NCBI GenBank assembly: GCA_963748405.1
Contig: CAVVIT010000004.1
Coordinates: 186,001-250,000, forward strand
Length of the DNA: 64,000 nucleotides
DNA from: Fen-1273 sp963748405
Lineage (GTDB): Bacteria > Bacteroidota > Ignavibacteria > UBA10030 > UBA6906
Direction: 5' to 3'
A program made the position numbers and the translations under genes. The notes beneath the pieces are model-generated. The model was given only the letters and a program-made list of their open reading frames with translations. It was not told the DNA's origin and made no database searches. Below are positions 7,703 through 15,468 of this stretch, in pieces. Each line of letters opens with the position of its first letter. The first letter of the stretch is position 1.

Positions 7703-8446
7703 ATGAAATTCGGCGTCGTGGTATTTCCGGGCTCGAACTGCGACCACGATGCGTTCCACGCGTGCACGGCGATTATGGGGCAGGACGCCGTGTTCCTCTG
7801 GCACAAGGAGGCCGATCTGCAGGGGGTGGACGCGGTGATACTCCCCGGCGGGTTCGCGTACGGCGACTACCTCCGGTGCGGGGCCATCGCCAGGTTCTCT
7901 CCCGTGATGAAGGAAGTTGCGCGGTTTGCGGCGTCGGGGGGGACGGTCCTGGGGATCTGCAACGGATTTCAGGTGCTTCTCGAAGCCGGTCTCCTCCCGG
8001 GAGTCCTGCTGCGCAATGCCTCGCTCCGGTTCGTCTGCCGGTACATCGGGCTGCGCGTTGAGAACGCTTCCACGCGATTTACCGCTGCGTGCGCTCCGGG
8101 TGAGGTCCTCGCATTCCCGGTTGCCCACGGCGAAGGAAACTACTTCACGGACGGGGAAACCCTCCGCCGGCTGGAAGGGGAAGGGCGCGTCGTCTTCCGG
8201 TACTGCAACGGTTCGGGTGCCGCGACGGGCGAGGCGAACCCGAACGGCTCGCTGGCCGGGATTGCCGGGATCATCAACGGGGAGGGGAACGTCCTCGGCA
8301 TGATGCCTCATCCCGAGCGGGCGGTGGACCCCACCCTGCGGCATACGGACGGGCAGAAGATCTTTGCATCCCTCATCGGAAATTTCCTCCAGGGCGAGCC
8401 GCTTGCGGTCCCCGCCCGCGTCACGCCCAACGCCGTCCACGGGTGA
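7703..8446 (+). CDS. purQ: Phosphoribosylformylglycinamidine synthase subunit PurQ (glutaminase)
   Basis: A class I glutamine amidotransferase that supplies ammonia to PurL. The nucleophile Cys is in GICNGFQVL, and the partner His/Glu are in MMPHPERAVD. The typical N-terminus KFGVVVFPGSNCD begins at ATG 7703 with AGGGA upstream. A GTG at 7688 that overlaps the purS stop would add five residues and cannot be excluded. The stop overlaps the gatA start (TGATG). Confidence 0.95.
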   Translation: MKFGVVVFPGSNCDHDAFHACTAIMGQDAVFLWHKEADLQGVDAVILPGGFAYGDYLRCGAIARFSPVMKEVARFAASGGTVLGICNGFQVLLEAGLLPGVLLRNASLRFVCRYIGLRVENASTRFTAACAPGEVLAFPVAHGEGNYFTDGETLRRLEGEGRVVFRYCNGSGAATGEANPNGSLAGIAGIINGEGNVLGMMPHPERAVDPTLRHTDGQKIFASLIGNFLQGEPLAVPARVTPNAVHG

Positions 8447-9870
8447 TGTCCGGCAGAGCGACATTGGACGATGCCCGGCGGGCCCTCCAGGCCGGCGAGA
8501 CATCCGTCGAGAAGATCACGGAAGGGTTCCTCGGCGCCGTCGAATCCGGGAAGCACCTGAACGCCTTCCTGAACGTGTCCGGACCGCGGGCGCTGGAGCA
8601 GGCCCGCCGGGTTGACAAAAGGCGTGCCGCCGGCGACGCGGGACCGCTCGCCGGGATGGTCGTCGCGGTGAAGGATGTCCTCTGCATGAAAGGGGAGCGG
8701 ACGACCTGCGGCTCCAGGATGCTGGAGAACTTCGTCTCCCTCTACGATGCAACGGCGGTGGCCCGGCTCAGGGACGCCGACGCCGTGCTGATCGGAAAGA
8801 CGAACATGGACGAGTTCGCGATGGGGTCGTCCACCGAGAATTCCGCGTTCGGCCCCGTGCGGAATCCCGTCGATGAAACCCGGGTACCGGGGGGATCGAG
8901 CGGCGGGTCCTGCGTTGCGGTCGCGGGCGGAATGGCCCACGCGGCGCTCGGGACCGACACCGGCGGGTCGATACGGCAGCCCGCGGCCTTCTGCGGCGTC
9001 GTCGGGCTGAAACCGACCTACGGCCGGGTCTCCCGGTACGGGCTCGTGGCCCTCTCGTCATCGTTCGATCAGATCGGACCGTTTGCAAATTCCGTCAGGG
9101 ACGCGGCGCGCGTCCTCCAGGTGATCGCCGGGCGGGACGAACGTGATTCCACCTCGGCCCCCGTCGAGGTCCCGGCGTTCGAAGCCGCGATGTCCGGGAA
9201 CGTCCGGGGGAAACGGATCGGTCTCCCCGTGGAGGCATTCGGCGAAGGTCTTGCGCCGGAAATCCGGCAGGCGATCGACAGGTGCGTGGAGACCCTCCGG
9301 GCGGGCGGTGCTGTCGTCAGCGACGTCAGGCTTCCCCATTCCCCCTACAACATCTCGGCGTACTACATCCTGATGACGGCGGAGGCTTCTTCGAATCTTG
9401 CCCGGTACGACGGGGCACGGTACGGGCACCGTTCGGGGGAGGCCCGCGACCTTGCCTCGATGTACACCCGATCGCGGAGCGAGGGGTTCGGCACCGAGAC
9501 GAAACGGCGCATCATGCTGGGCACGTACGTCCTCTCCGCCGGGTACTACGACGCCTACTACAGGAAGGCCCAGAAAGTCCGGCGGCTGATCCAGAACGAT
9601 TTTCTGGAGGCCTTCCGGAGCGTCGACTGCCTCCTGATGCCGACCACGCCGACGACGGCATTCGCGTTCGGGGAGAAGATCGACGACCCCCTCGCGATGT
9701 ACCTTTCGGACATCTACACGGTGTCGGCGAATCTCGCCGGCATCCCGGCGCTGAGCCTTCCCGCCGGAACCGACGGCAGGGGTCTCCCCATCGGAGTCCA
9801 GATTCTGGGGCCGCATTTCGGCGAGCCCGCAATCCTCAACGTCGCGGAGTATCTCGAGAAGACGATCTGA
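8446..9870 (+). CDS. gatA: Asp-tRNA(Asn)/Glu-tRNA(Gln) amidotransferase subunit A
   Basis: The glutamine amidase of the GatCAB complex, which converts mischarged Glu-tRNA-Gln and/or Asp-tRNA-Asn. The Ser-cisSer-Lys catalytic machinery is visible: Lys in MVVAVKDVL, then the Gly/Ser-rich amidase signature GGSSGGSCVAVAGGMAHAAL with GTDTGGSIRQPAAFCG. About 475 residues, normal length. It overlaps purQ by one base (TGATG; ATG 8446, with a possible GTG one codon earlier), suggesting translational coupling. GatB is encoded near the right end of the window, next to sucC. Confidence 0.96.
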   Translation: MSGRATLDDARRALQAGETSVEKITEGFLGAVESGKHLNAFLNVSGPRALEQARRVDKRRAAGDAGPLAGMVVAVKDVLCMKGERTTCGSRMLENFVSLYDATAVARLRDADAVLIGKTNMDEFAMGSSTENSAFGPVRNPVDETRVPGGSSGGSCVAVAGGMAHAALGTDTGGSIRQPAAFCGVVGLKPTYGRVSRYGLVALSSSFDQIGPFANSVRDAARVLQVIAGRDERDSTSAPVEVPAFEAAMSGNVRGKRIGLPVEAFGEGLAPEIRQAIDRCVETLRAGGAVVSDVRLPHSPYNISAYYILMTAEASSNLARYDGARYGHRSGEARDLASMYTRSRSEGFGTETKRRIMLGTYVLSAGYYDAYYRKAQKVRRLIQNDFLEAFRSVDCLLMPTTPTTAFAFGEKIDDPLAMYLSDIYTVSANLAGIPALSLPAGTDGRGLPIGVQILGPHFGEPAILNVAEYLEKTI

Positions 9871-9916
9871 TTCCCGCGCAATCCCGACACGTCACACACA
9901 ACAGGGCAGCACCCAC

Positions 9917-10900
9917 ATGAGCATACTAGTCGACAAATCGACGCGCCTCGTCGTTCAGGGCATCACCGGCGGTGAAGGAACGTTTCACACGAAACAGATG
10001 CTCGAGTACGGCACGAACGTCGTCGCCGGCGTGACGCCGGGGAAGGGGGGGACCACGTATGCGGGGAACGAGAAAGACTCCTTCGCCCGGGGTGTCCCGG
10101 TGTTCAACACGGTGGCCGAGGCGGTCGGGAAGACGAAGGCGAACGCCTCCGTCATATTCGTCCCGGCGGCGTTCGCCGCCGACGCGATACTGGAAGCCGG
10201 GAGCGCCGGCATCGGGCTCATCGTCTGCATCACCGAAGGTGTGCCGACGCGCGACATGCTGCGCGTCTATGATTTCGTGCGCGCGAAGGGGATCCGGCTC
10301 ATCGGGCCGAACTGTCCCGGGATCATCTCTCCCGGCCTCTGCAAGGTCGGGATCATGCCCGGGTTCATCCACCTGAAGGGGCGCGTCGGCGTCATCTCGA
10401 GAAGCGGAACGCTGACGTACGAAGCGGTCTGGCAGCTCACCGAGAGGGGGATCGGCCAGTCGACGTGCATCGGGATCGGCGGCGATCCGGTGATCGGGAC
10501 GCAGTTTGTCGACGCCATTGCGCTCTTCAACGACGATCCGGGGACCGATGCGGTGATCATGATCGGCGAGATCGGCGGGAACGCCGAGGAGGCGGCGGCG
10601 GCCTTCATCAGGAAGAACGTCCGCAAGCCCGTCGTCGGGTTCATCGCCGGGCGCACGGCTCCCCCGGGGCGGCGCATGGGGCACGCGGGCGCGATCATCG
10701 CCGGCGGGAAAGGGACCGCGGCGGAGAAGATGGCGGCGATGCGTGCGGCCGGCATCCATGTCGTGGAGAGTCCCGCGATGATCGGCGAGACGATGGAGAG
10801 GGTGCTCAAAAAACGGGGGCTCGTGCGTACGGCCCCGGCGAAGAAGGCGCGCGCGGTCGCCGGACGGAAACGGCCTGCGGCGAAGAAGAAGAAACGCTGA
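9917..10900 (+). CDS. sucD: Succinyl-CoA synthetase alpha subunit with basic C-terminal tail
   Basis: The CoA-ligase alpha subunit, which forms succinyl-CoA/succinate with ATP or GTP in the TCA cycle. It has the N-terminal CoA-binding Rossmann domain (VQGITGGEGTFHTKQMLEYG) and the ligase domain with the phospho-histidine motif GRRMGHAGAII. At 327 residues it exceeds the usual ~290. The extra ~25 residues form a Lys/Arg/Ala-rich tail (APAKKARAVAGRK, then AAKKKKR) that is not part of the fold. The beta subunit, sucC, is ~51 kb away in the same window and not adjacent. Confidence 0.95.
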   Translation: MSILVDKSTRLVVQGITGGEGTFHTKQMLEYGTNVVAGVTPGKGGTTYAGNEKDSFARGVPVFNTVAEAVGKTKANASVIFVPAAFAADAILEAGSAGIGLIVCITEGVPTRDMLRVYDFVRAKGIRLIGPNCPGIISPGLCKVGIMPGFIHLKGRVGVISRSGTLTYEAVWQLTERGIGQSTCIGIGGDPVIGTQFVDAIALFNDDPGTDAVIMIGEIGGNAEEAAAAFIRKNVRKPVVGFIAGRTAPPGRRMGHAGAIIAGGKGTAAEKMAAMRAAGIHVVESPAMIGETMERVLKKRGLVRTAPAKKARAVAGRKRPAAKKKKR

Positions 10901-10945
10901 GAACATGATGCACAGGTGACGTGATCTTTCAACAACGGAGGAACA

Positions 10946-11371
10946 GTGGTCGAACGAACGCTCGCGATACTCAAGCCTGATTGCGTGAAAAGAAATCTTG
11001 CCGGCGATGTGCTTTCCCGGATCGAAAGGGCCGGCTTCCGGATTCTGGGCATGAAGATGGTCCGCCTCACCGAAGAAACGGGGGGAGGTTTCTATGCCGT
11101 CCACAGGGGACGTCCGTTCTACAAGGACCTCGTGGCCTTCATGAGCTCGGGGAAGTGCGTTCCGATTGCGCTGGAGAAAGAGAACGCCGTGGCCGACTTC
11201 CGGGCCCTGATCGGGGCCACCGATCCGAAGGACGCTGCACCCGGGACGATCCGGCGCGATTTCGCCTCGAGCAAAGGGGAGAACATCGTGCACGGTTCCG
11301 ATTCCCCGGAGAACGGAAGGCTCGAGATCGCTTTCTTCTTTTCCGAACGGGAACTCATCCAGAACGCCTGA
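10946..11371 (+). CDS. ndk: Nucleoside diphosphate kinase
   Basis: A 141-residue enzyme that equilibrates nucleoside di- and triphosphates through a phosphohistidine. Conserved landmarks are ERTLAILKPDCVKRN, the Arg-containing nucleotide loop GATDPKDAAPGTIRRDF and the active-site motif ENIVHGSDS. It starts with GTG 10946 after a strong AACGGAGG site. It is separated from sucD by 45 bp and followed 1 bp later by the NUDIX gene. Confidence 0.97.
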   Translation: MVERTLAILKPDCVKRNLAGDVLSRIERAGFRILGMKMVRLTEETGGGFYAVHRGRPFYKDLVAFMSSGKCVPIALEKENAVADFRALIGATDPKDAAPGTIRRDFASSKGENIVHGSDSPENGRLEIAFFFSERELIQNA

Positions 11372-11372
11372 C

Positions 11373-11924
11373 GTGACGCTCCGGAGCTGGAAAAAACTCA
11401 CCGGGTCGATCATCGTGCACAACGGATGGTGGACGTACCGGAAAGACGAGTACGAGCTTCCTTCAGGGAAGCGCGGAGAGTACCACTACGTCCATACCAA
11501 CGGCGCCTCGATGGTCGTCCCGGTGACGCAGGAGGGGAAGCTCCTGCTCGTCAATCAGTACCGCTACCTGTGCGGGAGGGAGAGCATCGAGTTCCCCTGC
11601 GGCGGCGTCAAGGACGGCTCGTCGTACAATGAGACCGCCTGGAACGAGCTCCGGGAGGAAACCGGGTACACGTCGGACCGGATGGTGCTCGCGGGAGAGT
11701 TCAACCCGTACAACGGCATCACCGACGAGATCTGCAGGATCTACATCGCGCGCGATCTCGTGTTTGTCGGCGGCGCCCCCGACGAGACCGAGGAGTTCGA
11801 GTTGATTCCGCTCGCTGCGCACGAGCTGGAATCCCGCATCGCCTCGGGGGAAATCTGGGACGGGATGACGATCGCCGCCTGGGGGATTGTCCGCAGCGCG
11901 CTCGCCGGGGGGAGCGGCCCGTGA
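11373..11924 (+). CDS. NUDIX hydrolase, ADP-ribose pyrophosphatase-like, altered Nudix box
   Basis: A 183-residue NUDIX-fold protein. The box reads GGVKDGSSYNETAWNELREETG. Compared with Gx5Ex7REUxEExGU, the first Glu is Ser and the Arg is Asn, while the metal-binding EE pair and final Gly are kept. The upstream EYHYVHTNGASMVVPV and LLLVNQYRY segments fit the ADP-ribose/nucleoside-diphosphate-sugar branch. It starts with GTG 11373 one base after the ndk stop and overlaps the next gene by four bases (GTGA). Substrate unknown. The substitutions may reduce or retune catalysis. Confidence 0.85.
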   Translation: MTLRSWKKLTGSIIVHNGWWTYRKDEYELPSGKRGEYHYVHTNGASMVVPVTQEGKLLLVNQYRYLCGRESIEFPCGGVKDGSSYNETAWNELREETGYTSDRMVLAGEFNPYNGITDEICRIYIARDLVFVGGAPDETEEFELIPLAAHELESRIASGEIWDGMTIAAWGIVRSALAGGSGP

Positions 11925-13147
11925 ATGCGATCCCGGTACTCCTCTGCGCTCTCCTTCTTGTCCCCCCCGCCGCACGTTGTTCCCCCGGTCCACGCGTCAA
12001 AGTCGGTGCGGACGTCCTTCTTGAGAAGCGGATGGACCTCCTCCGCGGCAAACGCGTCGGGCTGATCACGAACCAGACCGGGAGGATCGCCTCCGGGGAA
12101 TATCTTCTTGATGCGCTCATCGCACGGCACGTCGACGTGAAAGCGCTCTTCGGTCCGGAGCACGGCGTCCGGGGAGACGAACCGGCGGGGGAACCCCTCG
12201 GTGACACCGTCGACGGGAAGACGCACCTGCCGGTGTTCTCCCTGTACGGAAAGATCCGCAAGCCGACTCCGTCGATGCTGGAGAACATCGATCTGCTCAT
12301 CTTCGACATGCAGGACGTCGGTGCCCGGTTCTACACCTATCTGAGCACGATGGCCCTGTGCATGGAGGCGGCCGCGGGGAAAGGGATTCCCATCGTCGTC
12401 CTGGATCGTCCGAATCCTCTCGGCGGTTTTCTAACGGACGGACCGGTCCTCCCCGATTCGCTCCGCTCGTTCGTCGGCGCATTCCCGGTACCTGTCGTCT
12501 ACGGCCTGACCGTGGGGGAGCTTGCGGAAATGGCAAACGGAGAATCGTGGCTGGCGGGGGGCGTCAGGGCGGATCTGACGGTCATTCCGATGGAAGGGTG
12601 GACCCGGAACATGCTCTGGACCGATACCGGCCTCCCATGGATGCCCCCCTCCCCGAACATCCGCCGGCCTGAAACCGCGCTTGTCTACCCTGCCACGTGC
12701 TACCTCGAGGCAACGAACGTCTCTGAAGGGCGGGGCACGGAGAGTCCTTTCCACACGATCGGGGCCCCTTTCGTGGACGGCGAAACGTCCTCCGGTTCCA
12801 TTGCCGGTGAGTACCCCGGAAGCGTCCGGGCCCGCCCGGTGGTGTTTACTCCCGCTTCTTCAAAATTCAACGGGCTCAAGTGCTCGGGGTTCACGCTTGA
12901 GTTCACGATGAGTGACTCGCTCCGTCCGGTGAGGATCGGCGTCGAAATCCTCCGGCTCCTCGTAAGGGGCTACGGGGATTCAGTCACCGTCAACAGGAGG
13001 GGGCTTGCGCGCCTTCTCGGCGATCCCGGGGCGCTCGACATGATCCTGGATGGGAGATCCTCTTCATACATATCAGAACGGTGGGAAAACCCCCGCCGCG
13101 CGTTTACGGCACGGGCCGCGAGGTACCATCTCTACCCCGACAGGTAG
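11921..13147 (+). CDS. DUF1343 protein, NamZ-like exo-beta-N-acetylmuramidase
   Basis: A 408-residue exported protein with an N-terminal signal (MNAIPVLLCALLLVPPAARC) and the DUF1343 core: LRGKRVGLITNQTG, the highly conserved LFGPEHGVRGD, PVFSLYGK, DLLIFDMQDVGARFYTY and LDRPNPLGG. DUF1343 includes the muramidase NamZ (glycoside hydrolase family 171), which removes N-acetylmuramic acid from peptidoglycan fragments, so a cell-wall recycling role outside the cytoplasm is likely. The Cys near the end of the signal could instead make it a lipoprotein. It starts with GTG 11921, overlapping the NUDIX stop. Confidence 0.88.
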   Translation: MNAIPVLLCALLLVPPAARCSPGPRVKVGADVLLEKRMDLLRGKRVGLITNQTGRIASGEYLLDALIARHVDVKALFGPEHGVRGDEPAGEPLGDTVDGKTHLPVFSLYGKIRKPTPSMLENIDLLIFDMQDVGARFYTYLSTMALCMEAAAGKGIPIVVLDRPNPLGGFLTDGPVLPDSLRSFVGAFPVPVVYGLTVGELAEMANGESWLAGGVRADLTVIPMEGWTRNMLWTDTGLPWMPPSPNIRRPETALVYPATCYLEATNVSEGRGTESPFHTIGAPFVDGETSSGSIAGEYPGSVRARPVVFTPASSKFNGLKCSGFTLEFTMSDSLRPVRIGVEILRLLVRGYGDSVTVNRRGLARLLGDPGALDMILDGRSSSYISERWENPRRAFTARAARYHLYPDR

Positions 13148-13185
13148 AAATTCCTTCCTTTCAGCGGGTTTTCCTGCCAGATTCC

Positions 13186-13214
13186 TTGACTTTCCCCCCC
13201 TAATTTGTTAGATT
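13186..13214 (+). promoter_or_regulatory. Promoter of the GAF-GGDEF gene
   Basis: TTGACT (13186-13191), a 17-bp spacer and TAGATT (13209-13214). The predicted start point near 13221 leaves a leader of about 35 nt. Confidence 0.6.
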
Positions 13215-13255
13215 TTAACGATTTTTAACTTGCCTTCCCCTATTCTGAGGTGGAT

Positions 13256-15187
13256 ATGACCGATGACGTCTCCGGCTCGGTAATGGCAAGGTTGAGGCAT
13301 CTGTTATTTTCTTTCAACGGGGTCGTTGCCGCGGCAGGCGTTGTCGCCCTTCTGGCCGGCATTTTCACCGGTTCCCTCATCGGGCGCATTGTGAGCGGCC
13401 TCATCGTCGTGTCCGCCGGGGTGTACGCGTACGCCCAGTGGCGGACGGGGAAGGGTGACGATGAACGTGATCCCGCGCCGGAGGCGGCGCGCGAGGCTTC
13501 GAGCCCGGAGGCGAGCATGAAGAAACTTCTCTTCGACGATTATCAAACCACGGGGGGGAAGTACGTCGTCCGGGAAGTGAACGAAGGCGAATCGAAGGTG
13601 GTTCCATACTCAAAGACGGCGCGGCCGGTGGGTCAGGCCCCGGAATCTCTGCGCGAAATGGAGATCCCGGATTTCTTCGATCTTGATTCGGATGTCCCGT
13701 ACAGCGAGACCGAGCCCAAGAGCGAGTTCCACTCGCTTCTGAACAAAGTCCTTCTCGTCTTGAAGGACGTCCTCTTCGCGCATTCGGTCGCATTTTTCTG
13801 GGCGAACCGCGACAAGTCCCAGATGGTCCTGGAGTCGATGGCGACGGACAGCCGGCAGTTCATGGGCTCGAAGCGTTTCGCGATGGGGGATGACATCGTG
13901 AGCCAGGTTGCCGCCAACGGCAAACCGCAGCTCCTGGGACGGGTGAACCCCTCCACGGAGAAGGACCTGCTCCCGTATTACGAAACCCCGGCGTACGTCA
14001 AATCGGTTCTGACCGTGCCGGTCTTTTACATGGACCGCGCCAGGGGGATACTCCCCGTCGGCGCTATCGTTGCGGACAGCAAGGCGGAAGATGCGTTCGG
14101 CCAGGAGACGCTGGAGCTTCTCGGGAGGTTCACGAAGCTCGTCTCCGCGCTGATCAAGAGCTACACGGACAAGTACGACCTTCTCCTGGATTCGGAGCTC
14201 CTCTCGTCCATACGACGGATGCAGGACCGGGTCCGTTCCGATCCGGGCGAACAGTCGATCCTGACGTCACTGGCGGAGGAAGCAAGGCGCCTTGCGAACT
14301 GGGACTACCTGACGGTCGCGATGTACGACGACGAGCGTCACGGGTGGAGCCTGCAGAAGGTCGTCAACAGGATGGGAGAGCCGTACGCCGTTCCCGACCA
14401 GCTTATCGACGACGACGGAGGCATCGTCGGCGCGGTCATCGCGACGAACCGCGTCGTCTCGGTCCCCGACATGGCGGCGGAAACGCGGTTCAGGTTTCAC
14501 GCCTCGGAGAGCTTTGCGAAACAGGGATCATTCGTCTGCATCCCGATAAGCTCGATGAACAGGTGCTACGGCGCGATGACGCTCGAGAGCAAGTCGGCGG
14601 GGCATTTCTCCGGGAACGAAGTCGAAACCATGTACCGGCTTGTCGAGAACGCAGCGGGCTCGCTCGAGGTCCTGTACATGAACAACATGGCCAGGGAGTA
14701 TCTCCTCATTGATCCCCTGACGGGGTCGCTGACGAGAAAGTACTTCCTTCGCAAGCTCGAGGACGAGGTCCGCCGGGCGGCGGATTTCGGCACAGAGCTC
14801 GCATCGGTCTCGGTCGCCGTCGACGGGATGGACGAACACCTCGCGCGGTACGGCAGGGAAGGGTGCGACGGAATACTGAACGAGGCCGTGAAGATCCTCC
14901 GTGCGAACATGCGCCCCTATGACGCCATCGGGCGCCTGGAGGGGGACCGCCTGGGGGTGCTCCTGATCAACACGGCCGCGAGCGATGCGTACCTGTGGGC
15001 GGAGAAGGTGCGCAAGTCGGTCTCGAGTCACGTCATGAACGTGGGGAAGAAAAGCGTGTCCGTGACGGTCAGCGCGGGCGTCTGCGGGTTGAGCGAGGGA
15101 ATGGGGACGGACGATCTTGTCGCCGGGACGTCGCAGGTTCTCGGCAAGGCGATGGAACACGGGGGAAACCTCGTACGGGTGTATTAA
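13256..15187 (+). CDS. Membrane GAF-GAF-GGDEF signalling protein with degenerate GGDEF motif
   Basis: A ~643-residue protein. Two hydrophobic segments (~20-60) anchor it. A charged linker leads to two GAF-type sensor domains (~145-290 and ~310-470; e.g. EKDLLPYYETPAYVKSVLTV and CIPISSMNRCYGAMTLE). A C-terminal GGDEF fold follows (~480-643, LIDPLTGSLTRKYF). The catalytic GGDEF loop reads EGDRL (RLEGDRLGVLL), lacking the second Gly and the catalytic Glu of GGEEF/GGDEF, so diguanylate cyclase activity is unlikely. A c-di-GMP-sensing or protein-binding role is more plausible. Start ATG 13256 has GAGG upstream; a GTG two codons earlier is possible. Confidence 0.85.
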   Translation: MTDDVSGSVMARLRHLLFSFNGVVAAAGVVALLAGIFTGSLIGRIVSGLIVVSAGVYAYAQWRTGKGDDERDPAPEAAREASSPEASMKKLLFDDYQTTGGKYVVREVNEGESKVVPYSKTARPVGQAPESLREMEIPDFFDLDSDVPYSETEPKSEFHSLLNKVLLVLKDVLFAHSVAFFWANRDKSQMVLESMATDSRQFMGSKRFAMGDDIVSQVAANGKPQLLGRVNPSTEKDLLPYYETPAYVKSVLTVPVFYMDRARGILPVGAIVADSKAEDAFGQETLELLGRFTKLVSALIKSYTDKYDLLLDSELLSSIRRMQDRVRSDPGEQSILTSLAEEARRLANWDYLTVAMYDDERHGWSLQKVVNRMGEPYAVPDQLIDDDGGIVGAVIATNRVVSVPDMAAETRFRFHASESFAKQGSFVCIPISSMNRCYGAMTLESKSAGHFSGNEVETMYRLVENAAGSLEVLYMNNMAREYLLIDPLTGSLTRKYFLRKLEDEVRRAADFGTELASVSVAVDGMDEHLARYGREGCDGILNEAVKILRANMRPYDAIGRLEGDRLGVLLINTAASDAYLWAEKVRKSVSSHVMNVGKKSVSVTVSAGVCGLSEGMGTDDLVAGTSQVLGKAMEHGGNLVRVY

Positions 15188-15209
15188 CAGCACATCGAAA
15201 GGCTAGACA

Positions 15210-15407
15210 ATGGCAAAACAACAATCCTTTGCGGACAAGGCCACGAAGGCCGCCCAGATGAAAGGCGCGAAGTGCCCGGTCTGCGGTGCGATCTTCCAGC
15301 CGATCCTCATGGTGTCCTCCGAACGCTCCAGGGCGGGCTCGAGCTGGAAGTTCAACGAACACCGGGTCCAGGTCTGCAAGTGCAACGAGAAGCAGGTCTA
15401 TGCTTGA
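15210..15407 (+). CDS. Small zinc-ribbon protein, unknown function
   Basis: A 65-residue basic protein with CPVCG at ~22-26 and CKCN at ~57-60, a four-cysteine arrangement that could bind one zinc ion. The central part (SSERSRAGSSWKFNEHRVQV) looks like short beta strands. The start ATG has AGG nine bases upstream. It sits 22 bp after the GAF-GGDEF gene and is followed by a structured region before deoB. The function is not known to me; RNA or protein binding is only a guess. Confidence 0.7.
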   Translation: MAKQQSFADKATKAAQMKGAKCPVCGAIFQPILMVSSERSRAGSSWKFNEHRVQVCKCNEKQVYA

Positions 15408-15468
15408 GAGGTTCCTCTCAAGGAGATGACAGCGGGGATCTCTTCCCGCCCGAAGGGGGGAGATCCCC
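15403..15468 (+). other. Two strong inverted repeats at the deoB start
   Basis: CTTGAGAGG (15403-15411) and CCTCTCAAG (15414-15422) form a nine-pair hairpin with a TT spacer that contains the stop codon of the zinc-ribbon gene. A second hairpin pairs GGGGATCTC (15434-15442) with GAGATCCCC (15460-15468) and is followed by ACGTTTTC. The second could act as an intrinsic terminator or attenuator. Both flank or overlap the only in-frame start of deoB, so they may control its translation. Confidence 0.55.
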
